A stretch of DNA of 64,000 bases from Trochalopteron elliotii (taxonomy: Eukaryota > Chordata > Aves > Passeriformes > Leiothrichidae). Below, piece by piece: positions 22,595 to 34,600 of the stretch (positions are counted from its first letter, which is position 1; the number at the start of each line of letters is the position of its first letter). The notes below the pieces were generated by a model, which saw only the letters and a list, made by a program, of their open reading frames with translations, did not search any database and had not been told where the DNA came from. Location of the stretch: NCBI GenBank assembly GCA_024734555.1, contig JANPWX010000548.1, forward strand, positions 2,002,482 to 2,066,481, given 5' to 3'. Position numbers and translations under genes: made by a program.

Positions 22595-23110
22595 CCCGTC
22601 CCGCACTGCTCCCGCCCGCCAGCAGATGGTACCCGGCATTTACGAACAGCTGCGCTCTGTGTTCAGGGAGCAAACAGCCCTTTCCAAAGGGATGGGACCG
22701 CCTCCATCCCGCCCGTGCTCCTCAGCTGCCCCGACACGGGAATCGCCCGATCCTCAGAGCCCCAGGTGGGACAGGATGGCAGGTGCCCCTTTTTTAGGTG
22801 GGACATTATTTTACCGTCCTCCAAAAAGCGCTTCCCGCTGCATCCATCAGCTCCGGCCGTTTCTGTGGGTCCTGCAAAAGTGAATTTGGGCTGAGGGATC
22901 ATCGCAGCCATCGGCAGCCTGAGAGAAGCCGGGCACGTGGAAAAGTCTCAGTTCCAACCTGGGCTGAATTAGGGAGATAGATCCCCGGGCACGGGGATTT
23001 CCCCACAAAATAAAAATAAACCCGAAAATACGTTTGTAGCTGTTCAGGCTTTTTAGGAGGATGGTGATAACATTAACAATGCAAACAACGTCACAAAGCA
23101 GCCGATTTTG
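22595..23110. promoter_or_regulatory. CpG-enriched block with CTCF-like motif
   Basis: CpG dinucleotides are frequent from about 22580 to 23110, unlike most of the window. A sequence at 22616-22633 (CCGCCAGCAGATGGTACC) matches the 18-position CTCF core consensus at about 16 positions by eye. The block begins directly at the right edge of the minisatellite. It could be a small CpG island, an insulator or a remote promoter; no exon was convincingly identified. Confidence 0.35.
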
Positions 23111-23211
23111 TGCTGTCCCTGTGTCACCTTACAAGCACCCTCGGGAAAGTTAAATCAAAAACCTGTTCAAACCATGTGCTTGCAGGTTTTTTTTTTTTTA
23201 TTATTTATTTA

Positions 23212-23500
23212 TAGAATCAGAGAATGGTTTGGGCTGGAAGGGCCCTTAATGATCATCTTTTTCCAGCCCTCTGACAAGGGCAGGGACACCTTCCACTATT
23301 CCAGGGTGTTCTAAGCCCCATCCATCCTGGCCTTGGACACTTCCAGGGATCCAGGGGCAGCCACAGCTTCTCTGGGCACCCTGTGCCAGAGCCTCCCCAC
23401 CCTCACAGGGAAGAATTCCTTCCCAATATCCAACCTAAACCTCTTCTCTTTTGATTTAAAACTATTCCCCCTCGTCCTGTCACTCTCTGCAGAGGTAAAA
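23212..23500 (-). repeat. CR1 LINE 3' fragment
   Basis: Antisense CR1: ATAGAATCAGAGAATGGTTT terminus, GGCTGGAAGGGCCCTT, GGGACACCTTCCACTATTCC, CCTGGCCTTGGACACTTCCA, then TCCTTCCCAATATCCAACCT. It is preceded by a T-run (23187-23200). Confidence 0.92.
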
Positions 23501-25134
23501 AAGCTGCTCCCTTGCCAGTTCTCCCTGTGTGCAAACCCTGGATCTGCCCGAGCCCATTCCCTGCCCCAGGACAGACAGGACAGGATTCTCTGGGGATGCA
23601 GTGGGGAAGCTCAGGAGCAGCCCTGTGAGCACACACCAGCCTTTTCTGTGGGATGAGTACAGACTTGTGAGCTTTGTCCTGCTCCTTTTTGGAGTTTCTG
23701 CTTTCTGCAGAGACACCAGGCTGCTGTCTGGGCTAGTTATGTTCTGGTTTTTCACTTACATAGAGTGACTTCATCTTTATGCCAATGCAGAAAGCACAAT
23801 CAGGCAAATACACTGTGAAGTGGCAAAAAAAATATAAATCAATATATAAGACTGGTGTAATGCATTGTGCTGTAAGTAAGAACTCTTACACTGAACACAG
23901 ATTGTAATAAAATCACCCAAAAATAATAATATTAAAACCTCTTTTTGTTTAGCTATTTTATCCAGCTCTTTCAAACTCCTGCAAATATTCTATGTGATAT
24001 TGGCATCGTTAAGAGTTTACTCGTTATGAAGGCTCTGAAGTTCATGATGCTGCCTTCCAGCTACAGGGACAACCATAAAAAAAACATAACTCCAGATCTA
24101 CCCTGTAAATATGACCACAGTGACCCAGAGCAGAGGGAAGGCTGATGGGACAAGGCTCTGAACTGAACATCAGTCTTTTACACCCAGATACATAAATAGC
24201 TTATTTTTAAAAGATAGCTAAATGTTTCCCCACAGATATATAAACATTCTTCCGTGTCTGGAAACACTGTGTTGTAACCCAGCATACCATGGCCACCAGT
24301 GGAGCGGAGCATTTTAAAACAAACAAACAGCAAAGAAATGACGATGGGCACAAAAACATGAAAGCAAGTTTTCTGGAAGGTTTGTTGTTGCTGCCCTTTT
24401 AAAACGAAACAGTCTGGGGATTTGTCAGAAGGTTCAAAAATATTGACAGTCTCACCTCCCCGCTTTTGTTCCTAAGCTCTTCCACCTTCAGCTGCACTGC
24501 AGTTTTTCTGGTATTAAGCATGGTTTCTCTCCAATCCCATCCACTTAATTATGTTTTAATAAGAGAGAAACCTCAAATTTAATGAAGTTAGAAATAATTA
24601 GAGAGTACCATAGCCTATACAATGCAAACACTGACTTAGTAGAAATGTGATGAAGGGCTTTTCCCCTGCAGGTTCCTGGTTTTAATATCTAATGAGGATC
24701 TGAAAGTCAGTAAAATGAGAATAGTCCTGATAGACAAACAAAGTTGATGCTCTGCTAAACAAGAGCCACCCCCTAATCCATGTAATATTCTCATTACTGT
24801 TAACTAACTAGAAATTAAAAAGTAGGCTGCACAGCATTACCAGAACTGTAATAGAGATGCTCATTGATCTCTCAGGGGTGCCTCAGTGAGGGCTGATACT
24901 GGCAGAGTTGGCTCCTTCCCTCATCTCATCTCTCCTGGCTGTGTTGTTTTGCTGGGTTTAGGGGTGTGGGTGTCCTGCTGTGCTGGAGGCACCGAGTATG
25001 GGTTGCTGTGATCACAGGCAAACCCAGTACAGATGTTTAATTCAGCAGGACACATCTGTACCTTCACCCACTGTGAGGTTTTTATCTATTTTTCTTCATG
25101 TTGGAGCTGGGATAAATACACTGGAGTCACAATT
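23501..25134. other. Intergenic, no gene recognised
   Basis: AT-rich sequence without recognised repeats. One short coding-like minus-strand stretch (24456-24543) with a GTGAG donor is reported as a finding but is not accepted as an exon. Confidence 0.45.
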
Positions 25135-25635
25135 TTTGTGCTCGGACTCAGATGTTTATTAACTCTTATCTTTATTATAGTCTCACAAGCTGTGAGTTCT
25201 GCAGTACCTCTAGTTAACAAGGTGCAAAATGGGGCACCTCTCCATCTCTACAAGGTCTTTTCAAGGACAATCTGGTGGTGTGAAATGCCACCTAAATTAT
25301 TTTTACTTTAAATCCAATAACAAACCGCTTGAAGTCCACAATGCAGATTTTATTCACCAATTACAGAAAACCACCCAATCCCATGAAGAAGAAGGAAGAA
25401 GAAGGTGAAAAAAAGAAGAGGTAATCTCCACCCTAAAGTCTCCATCTTGCCCCACAAATATTACTATATACCAAAATCTTACAATCTAAGTTTCCAGAAT
25501 TCCAACAACCCACAACCTGCTGTGCACCTCCCGCTCCTCCCTCTGCAGGGGTCACCAGCCTCGTGAGGAGTTAGTTACCAGTGACACTGATTGTCTTGTC
25601 CTTCCCCAAAGCAAGTTTTCCAATTTCCATGTCAA
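25135..25635 (-). mobile_element. Solo LTR, avian ERVL-like, minus orientation
   Basis: Read on the minus strand, the segment has the layout of an LTR: a U3-like part, then GGTGAATAAAATCTGCATTG, an ATAATAAAGATAAGAGTTAA polyadenylation region and a short U5 ending near GAGCACA. The wording resembles ERVL-type LTRs common in songbirds. No gag/pol or second LTR was seen, so it is probably solo. The ends are approximate and no target-site duplication was identified; the element may extend right to about 26.06 kb. Confidence 0.5.
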
Positions 25636-28600
25636 GTGTTGAGCAAAACCAGAAAATCAGAGCAGTTCCTGTTGGGCTCCTGCACTACAAAGTGTGCTTT
25701 CCCAACTTCTGACACAACCTGGCCTGACGTCACCTTTTCCACTGGAAAACCAGGACGTTTTCCTTCTCACCAGCTGTCATCACAAACACCCGTGGCAGTG
25801 GATCCCTCCATGTGTTTGATCACCTTCAGACTGGCCTCCTCAACACCTGGCCCTCGTCCCTGGCTGGGTTTTTCCCCTATGGACAGCCAGCCACAGTTTC
25901 CATCCTCTGGCTTGGAAAACTTGTTCAGGTCCAGGTGGGATCCTGGGCTCTGTCTCTCCAGTGGGAGCTGGACATGGAGCACAGGGCTCCTGGTGTTCCA
26001 TCTCCTGCAGCCTGAGGTTGTTGCAGAACCTCTGTTTCACAATTCTCCCTCTATCCTACCCATGCCAAAATGGGTGAACCCCTGGGCTGCTCTTGTCCTC
26101 CAACTGCTGGTGGTCCCTGACTGATCCAAAATCCTCACACCCCATGGGAAGTGGTGGTGTGAGAATCCCTCCTCCACCTGTTTGGCTTCTAGTGAGTAAA
26201 TTATCTGCCATTTCTCTCTTCCCTGGTAATCAGGCAGATCTATTCAAAAGAGAAATTATTTCTCATGTTGAAAGAAAACACAGTAAGTGAGGAAGGTTGG
26301 TGTGTTTCTAGTTAGCAAGGCCCAGCATGGACCTATTGCATTTATCATTTTGATGAGGACATTTGATAAGCAGCCTTCTGGACTCAACTCAAGCATTTTA
26401 GTCCTCTGCAAGCTCTGAGGCAGGACATGGGCAGTGAGGTGCCAGAGGGGTGGTACAGGTGTCACAGCTGCAGTGCTTTCTGAAATGCCAGGTTTGTTAT
26501 CCCTCTCCTTCTGTGTCTTCCAGCAGGCATCCCCACCCCAAATCCAAATAAAAACAGGACAGCCCAAAGGCAGGGAAGGCACTTGGCTCTCACCTGTGGC
26601 CTGTGAGAAGCTGCTCAGGGCTGGAGACCAGCACTAAGTGCAGCTGAGATGGGTCAGCCCTGACCCTGGGAGCAGATCAGCCCTTTGATCTCCATCCCAT
26701 CCCGACAGCAAAGGTCACCCCGGATTTACAGTCTCATCATTTCCCAAATGTTTGTGGAAGCTCTGACTCCCCACCTAGTCCTTCCCAACATGCTGTGGTT
26801 GGAAACAGTGTCACAGGGCCCAGCTCTCCCTGGCCTGCTAATGGGGAATAAATAATTTATGCCAATCTGTTGTTAACAACTCTTTTCTTCCTGCAGATTA
26901 TTTACACTCTGTGAATTTCAACTTCTGGGAACAACTCTTAGGGATAAATCCAACTCCTGAAACAGGTCTACTGTATTTTAGCAGGTGAGGAAGTGAATTT
27001 GAGTGGAAAGAAGTTAATTCAATTCCAATTCAATTTTTTTTTTTGTAGAACCTTTAATTTTGTAATGCATTTTCCTACACCATAAAGAATCAGCTCTTAA
27101 ACAATTCTTCCAAAGGACACATTTCTGTTTCATATTTTAGATGTTCATGGAAAGTCAGAGAAATATGGTTCATTTCTTATAGCAATCATAGTACATAAAT
27201 GTCACTCCATTTGCTGTAGCATCCCTATGAAGAAAAGGTGCTGAAGAGGAAATTTGCCTCAGGCCTCAAATTATATCTTGCTGGAACCTGAATCACATTT
27301 TTTTTGAAAGTTCCTAAAATGCGTGGGAGTGGGTAATGATCTGTACTGAGATAACACAAATAATTTTCTTGGTCTTCACAGACTGAAATTAATTGGTCCT
27401 GAGCATGGCTTTAAATATGTGACATTAAAGAAGCACATGGTTGCCCCACAGGAACGAGCTACCCTAAATTTAATGTTGCTTCATTATCTTGTTTTGTATT
27501 CCTGGCCACGTGATATTGCCTCTGGAACAGGAGGCAAGATGTTTTAATTGCACATAAATAATTATGTAAATGTAGACAGCAACGCTTGTTGAAATTAATC
27601 ATTCATTATCACTGTGGAAAAAAAAAATGGAATGGCAATGAGATGAGCTATTGCTGCTGAAAGCTGAGCTGAAATTCTGTTTCATTTCTCAATCAGCCTT
27701 CATGAAGTGTGCTTGATGAATATCGATTCACCCCACTGGATAAACCTGCCTGAGGGAGGAGACACTTCCCAGGGAGGGAAAGGAATATTTGTAATAATTA
27801 AATGCCCATCAAGAGATCACAAAGCAAATTATGGAGGAGGTTAAACTGCTTTTATTCACAATTGTGAGTAAGGAAAGAGGGATAAGCAGAAGAGACCTTG
27901 AAGTAGAGTTACTAAAGAGGGATTGAACATTAAAAACATGAACCCTCCCAAAACAGAGGTACCTGGCTGGCTCTGCATCATTCTCCCACCAGGGATCACT
28001 GCCACAAAAGGTGCAGGATCAGCTCCCAGGGCTTCACACCAGGAGCAGTGTGAGAAGAAAACTCCTTCCTAAGAAAACTCCTCTTCCCAGTGTGTGACAA
28101 GATGGTGTGCAATGAGTTCCTGATGCTGATTTGGGGCTCTTTAACCCTGGAATGGGGCTGGGCTCAGCCTGACCCTGTGCTGCCCCAGGGGTGTCACACC
28201 TTCCCTCTCCAGGGCTGCCCCTGCCTTGGGGCTCCTGGGGAAGAGCCCTGGCATTTCAGGGCAGAGCAGCTGGAGGCACTGAGAGGATCACAGGAGCATC
28301 ACAAAAACAGCTGAGGGCTTTTTCTGACCTTTTGGCCTTTACTTGACTGCCTGTTTCTTTAAAGAAAGTTAACTTTTTTTTTTTTTTTTCCTTCTTCTTT
28401 AGTTTTTTCTCCTGCTATCCCCATGAGGCATTCTTTCCTATGAGTCATCCACACCATAAAGAAATTACTGTTTGGCTCAAAGTTCTGCTCCCATGCCTGG
28501 AATCAACATTTTTTCAGTCAGAGATAGAAAATGAGCTGAATTTGTGGGTGATTCACTATTTACTATTTTGACCTGAAATGTGTTTTTGCCACTAACTTTA

Positions 28601-31600
28601 TGAGAAAAGAAAATCTTACAATAAAATACCTAAAAGGCCAAAGCTTCATGGGACAGGAGGCATTTACATGCTCTTTAATTGTTTCTTTACATCATATACA
28701 GTAACAATCCCTTACGTCTCTGGACACTGATCTTAGATTTCATTAGGATTATTAATGTAACTAATTTTATTCCAGAATGGCATCTTAAATATTTAAAATA
28801 CCCCTAAAGAGCGTATTTTCTCAAGCAGCTCAGAAATGTGGCATTGTTTATGCATTTGTATTTTTATGTGTGTATGATACAACATAATTAAGCAATTTTT
28901 TTCAACATCTATTTAGCCTGGATGCAAAAAATCCTATATATTAGAAAAAACAGAGCAATCTTGTGCACTAAAGCCCAACCACAGACTGCACAGAGGCAGG
29001 ATCTGAACCATACAATAGCTGAAAGTTTGCAAAACACCCAGATTTGCCCATTCTAATCCAGTGCTGTCAGATGGGGCATTGAAACAGATCCTCTCTCCCT
29101 CCAGGGCCATCTCTTGGTGTGTCCAACCCTTTGTGGTCCAGCACCAGCAGCACTGATGTGCTCCTCTGGGCATGGGGGGATCTTGGTCCACTCACAGCAG
29201 CTCTGCTGGGATTAGGATCCCTCCAGGGATCCCAAAATCAGCAGCTACACAAACCCCATGGAGCAGCTGTTCACCTAAAGGAGTGAAAATAAAACTCTGA
29301 AAGCCTTGCCTGAACCTGCTGCAAGTCACTTTCTAAAGTTAGATTTAGACATTTTGGTCATTATCAAGCAAATGATGCCACCAAAATTGTCTGGTTGTAA
29401 CCTCACTGCAGCACTTTTGCCAGTAGAAACAAATTAGAAAATGCTGGCTATCTCCTCAAATCCTTCTGATTCATTTGTTTCGAACCAAAGCAGTTGCAGA
29501 AAGTTCTTAATTAGTGCATCTCCATCCCTGACAGATATTTTTGAAGAAGGCAATGATTTCAATTTCAGCTGCAGGAAACGCAGCACATCTGGGATCAAGA
29601 AATATCTCTTATAGTGTCCATCACTTCAGGTGAAAAGGAAGGAGGAGGAAGATGAGATGAGGAAAATGATTCCCCAGAAAAGGCCACAATATATTTTAAA
29701 ATATATACATAAACGAATATATTGTTCAAAATGTTTTCTTTTAGTTGACCTGAACAACATCCATGTTGCTATCCCAGGATAGCTCCTGGAAATGAGGATG
29801 GGTTTTCCAGTGCAGCTGATGTTTCTTATTTCACTGATATTCCTGCAGCCACCAAAAGATGAAGCTGCCTCTCCATGCTCCATTCAAGCACACAGAGGAA
29901 AGGAGAAGTTACCAATGATTTCTTGCCCCATAAATGCCACCCAATATATTCACACTGTTGCCAAAGTGCAATTTTTTCTCAAGTCCATGATTTTTTACTT
30001 GGAAGGAAGAATGGGTTTGAAAGCCCCACACCCTGGAAGCAGCTAGACCTTGTACCACCCTAAAAAACCTCAAATGGCACAAAGCCAGTGTTAAAACACA
30101 CAGAGCCCCTAAACTCTCACTTACAAGCAACAACATTTGAAGCCATCCATCACTTTTTAGTCTGATTAATGAGTGTGAGTGGCAGGGTGTACAACCAGCA
30201 CCTAAAACAGCTCTAACATTTTCCAGTTTCTGCTTGGCTGTGACTACTTTAAACAATTACTTCAGCGGGTTTGGAGCCCAGCTGGGCATATGTTGTGCTG
30301 CTGGTGGCCAGGGGCCTGCTGGCCATCACTGGACACGTCAGGGATGGTCTCTGCATGTCCAGACACGTCAAGGCTGTTCTGGATGCTGAGATGTCCCGAG
30401 GCTTGGCTCCCACTCTTCACCGGGTGGAGATGAGGGGATCTCTGCTCCCCACTCAAAGGGACTGTCCCCAGCTGTTAGGGCTCCTACACTGATTAAAAGC
30501 AGGCCCATTCTCAGCCTTTTTTCACCTTGGGTGAGTGATTTCAGGAGGCTGCAGCAGCTCTTACAAGCCGTGACACAACTGGGACCCACCGCTGGCTGCA
30601 GCTGCCGCAAGCCCCTGCGCAGGAAATGAGACCTCAATGGCATTTCTGTCTCATTTCTGGAGGAGCCCAGCCCCGTTCCTCTTCCTTTTCAGGACATGAA
30701 CAATGTGCAGAGCATTAGATATATATTGCTCCTGTGAGCTGGCTTTTTGTCCATTGTTAGTGCAGTGAAAAATGCAGACTTTTCACACAGTATTCTTTGT
30801 AAAGCCAGCAGTTGCTCGCAAGCAAACGCCAAGTCAGGTCCACAAAAACAATGAAATGACACGATTAAAACTTCCAATTCATCGTAATCCAGGGCCCTCT
30901 GGCATGAGCATTATAATAAAGCCTTAAATAAATAGTTATAAGCACCATTTCTGTCATCACATGGCTGATGCGGAGTGGAAAACCCTGCAGAAACGAGGTG
31001 TCTGCATGTTCTGTCTCCTTGCTGGCAGCTGCATCTCGCAATGTGCTGTTGAAAACAGCTTTTGAAAGTTGTGATACTAAATGTCACCATCAGGTTTGTC
31101 ATGATTCTCATCTCACCCTCACCCAGTGAATGTAATTTATTAATAATTTACTTTTATATGAATGTGAGGTGTGAAGATTCAGCTCCTCTGAATTATCTCC
31201 TTGGGGAAGAAGAACAGAAGGAAATGAACATCAGAAGTGCCCCCCTGTTCTGCTCAGATGCTGCCTCCACTTGGGGTTCCTTCACAGGATTTAGAGGCAG
31301 GCAGCATTTTGTTTATTTGACATGCAGCCTTAGCTGAGCTGATCAGAATGAATTATTGACAGCTCTGGAGCTCTGAATCAGAGGTCTCCAGAAGGCAGGT
31401 CATCAATAACTGGTGTCTGGGTGAGGAATTGATCAGCTCAGACCATCCAAGGGTCACAGGCAGCCCAGCCCCATTCCCTACTCAGCCTGATTTGTGCCCA
31501 GACAAAGTCCACCCTCTGCAGGGAGGGAAACAGGCAGGTGCCATGTTATTAAAAAAAAATAAAAAATATGGGAAAGATTCACCCAAAGCACAGCTGTGAT

Positions 31601-34600
31601 ACAGAATTTCATGCTGAGGACACAGAACAGGTTTGTGTTTGGACATGAGACCCGGAGGGAAATGTTGCAGTGTGGTTTGGAGGGGCTGGTTCACACCAAA
31701 GAGGATCTGGGGCTTTTCCAGTGGCACCCATGCTGCTGTGATGATTTAAAAGGTCACAGTGAAAAATCCATTTGCTGGATCCTCGTCTGGCTTTCCACCA
31801 TGACCCACAGGAGAAGGGAGCCCACAGAACACAATTAGTTGGTGCCTTGGAATTCATGTCTGCTCAGGAGATGGAATTTCAGAGCATTTCAGTGCATTTC
31901 TTACTTGTTTTCCTTCAGCTGAGATTTTCCAGCGTGGGTGCATCTTTCAGGTGTGGCACATTATTTGTGTGAGACCTGAGGTGGGATTCAATAAAAACCA
32001 GCCAGGGCAGAGGCAGGGTGCACCTCAAACAGAGAAGGTGCTAGGAAGAATTCATGCTTATTTACCATGGAAAAAAGCAATTCAAACATGTTTTCCTCAA
32101 GACCTAAGGCAAACCTGCTGTTTAACTCCTTTAATACCAAAGGTTGCTGAATTCCCAGGCAATAGCCTGGCTGAGACAAATCACCATTTCCTCTTCAGAA
32201 AATGGAAATGGCGTACAATTGTTCTTTTCTTCTTTCTCTTTCTTTTTTATTTTTGGTGGGAAAAACAACTTCTGAATTCCTTCACCACTTTCTGAGGGGA
32301 GCTGCAATGGAGCTCAGCCAACTGTGACCTTTCACAACGTGGGGGAGGAGATATGATGGAGCTGGAGCTCATTTCTCATTTGCAATGAACCTTTTGCAAA
32401 ATAGCACCTGTGTTTCCAGGGCCCACAAATGCACAGCTACTTGAAGAAGCTAATAATTAATCTTCATCTTCCATTTCATCCAGAAGCTGTGGCAGTGGCT
32501 CTGTTCAGCCAACCCACCAAAATAAATTAAAAAAAAAGTGTATAAATATATATATATACATAATTATATATTTTATATTTATTTGTGCATTTTTAATATA
32601 GGTATACTCTTTGCAATCAGAGTATTTACATCCCTTTTAAATGCATCACCAAAAGGCAACTTATGGAAAATGCTGATTGAAAACACGGGAAGTTGCATCA
32701 GAAACATTTTTTTCTCCTGCCTTGTGAGGATGGGGATTTGCTCCACTCTCAGCTACTGGGGGAAATAGCAGGGAAAATACATTTCCTTTTCTGCTGAGTG
32801 CCAAGAAAACCCCACGGATGGCCAAATTCAGTGTTATGGTGATCCCTACCACCTTCTGCCAGCTGAGAGTCTCCTTTATCTCAAATGCTGTGTTTCCTAT
32901 TAATAATTACTCAACAAAAGCTTGGTTATGTATTATTCATTATTCATAGCTTTTTTTTGAAAAGTCGTTGACACCACCTGCACTGAACTCTGCAAACCAG
33001 CCCTGAATCAGTTTTCACACATCTCTGCCAGAGCTGAGTGTCACCAGATGAAAAATACAACCATTACTGCAAAACAATTTTTTCCTCTTTTCTTCCTAAA
33101 AGTTTGCTGCTTTGTTTTGTACTAGTAAGCAACTTTTTGTTCTTGCCCTGCCTGTAATTGTGTTTATTTGTTAATGCTAGAGACAGAAGGAGAAACTGCT
33201 GCTGTAAGAGTGGAAACAATCTTAAATCATCTTCAGCCCTGGCTTGCATCTGACACAGCCTCATTTGTCCAACAGAGGATAAATAGGTTTGTAAATCCCA
33301 CAAAAAATGTCAAAGTGAATCAATTATGGACTCAGGAAAGAGTGTTAATGATTACAGAAGGCTGAATTATGTGTAAAACAGCTTTCTTTTCATTTACATC
33401 CAGTTCATTAGTGTGAGTAATAAAATTTCAAATGTACCTTTTCGTTCATGAAGAAAATAAGGGTCCAGTTTAACAAGGGTAGTTTATGAAAATTTATTTT
33501 ATTTTCTGCCCACAAACAAGGAAAAATAAAGAAAAGCAAAAAGACAGATCTGTCGAAAGCAAGATGCCCCTTCCCAGTGCTGTGCCAGGTGCTGCTCCTA
33601 CCAGCACAACAGGAAAACAGGTCTGCAGCCTCTGCCCCTACATTTATGAGCACACACAAAGAGTTTTTTATGTCATTTCAAGCATCCAGATTCTGACTTG
33701 TAACAAAACAGGGACCTTGGATGCCAGGCTGGAAAACCAATCATCCACAGAAGTTCTGCATGCACGGGGCTGAGGCTGGGCAGGGGCTCTGGTGGGTCTT
33801 GGGGGGATGTGATGTCCTGAAATCACCTTTTCCTGAAATCACCTTTTCACTCTGCCAGTGCATTTGTCATTCCCTTTCAATCATTTCACTTTGATGGGAT
33901 CAAAGACAGTGTCTTCTCAAACATCAACTTCAAGCACTACTTTAATAAAGGTATTGCTTTCTACTTGTACAAGTTCTTGTGATTTTTTTTTTTCTTTTTA
34001 ATTCACTTGCTTAGAAATTATTTCTTCCCTTCCTCTTCTTCCTCCAGGATCTCAGGATTGAGGTGAGCAGCAGACACTTCTTAGTCACAGTTTCTGGGAC
34101 AGTTTGGTAACCTGGAATCTCCTTACCCTGGAAAGATTCTCATCTCAAAGACGATGCAATTCTCACTCAGGCAAGAGAAGCACCTTGTTCTGGTCTGCAG
34201 CTTCCTTAACCACACTGCAGAAACACTTGCTGTCAGTTTTAGAGAGTTCCTAAATGTATTTGTTTATGCATTTATATTTTTTATGTGTATTTTTAATGTG
34301 TGTGTATGTATGTTTATGCATTTATATTGTTTTATGCTCCTTCCACAATTTCTACACCTCGAGGTGATGGCAGTGCAAATAATTGTAGGCCCTAAAATTA
34401 AAGGTTTTAAAAAGGCAAAGGCAGACAGAGTGAATAAAGTTTCACAAACTTTCCAAGCAGTTTGTCAGATGGTTTTTTCTCTGTAGCAGGAGGCTGGCAG
34501 CAGTGACCTGTGCTGGGAAATGCTCAGTGCACCAGCCTGGCCTTGGTATTTGTAGGCTAATTTTTGTTTTGAGTATAACCCTTGACTCATGGAAAAATAA

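Noticed and set aside
21917..22894. 325-codon proline/serine-rich open frame, with several overlapping frames on both strands
   Set aside because: Produced by the 18-bp tandem repeat, whose length is a multiple of three and which lacks stops; frames on both strands are open together.
24286..24310. Second CTCF-like motif (GGCCACCAGTGGAGC)
   Set aside because: Several mismatches in the invariant right half of the consensus.
25591..26124. 177-codon open frame, +
   Set aside because: Next to or inside LTR-related sequence; minus-strand frames are also open and no domain is recognisable.
29909..30256. 115-codon minus-strand frame that runs over a GTAAGTGAG donor-like site near 30117
   Set aside because: No acceptor with a pyrimidine tract upstream and no recognisable protein family.
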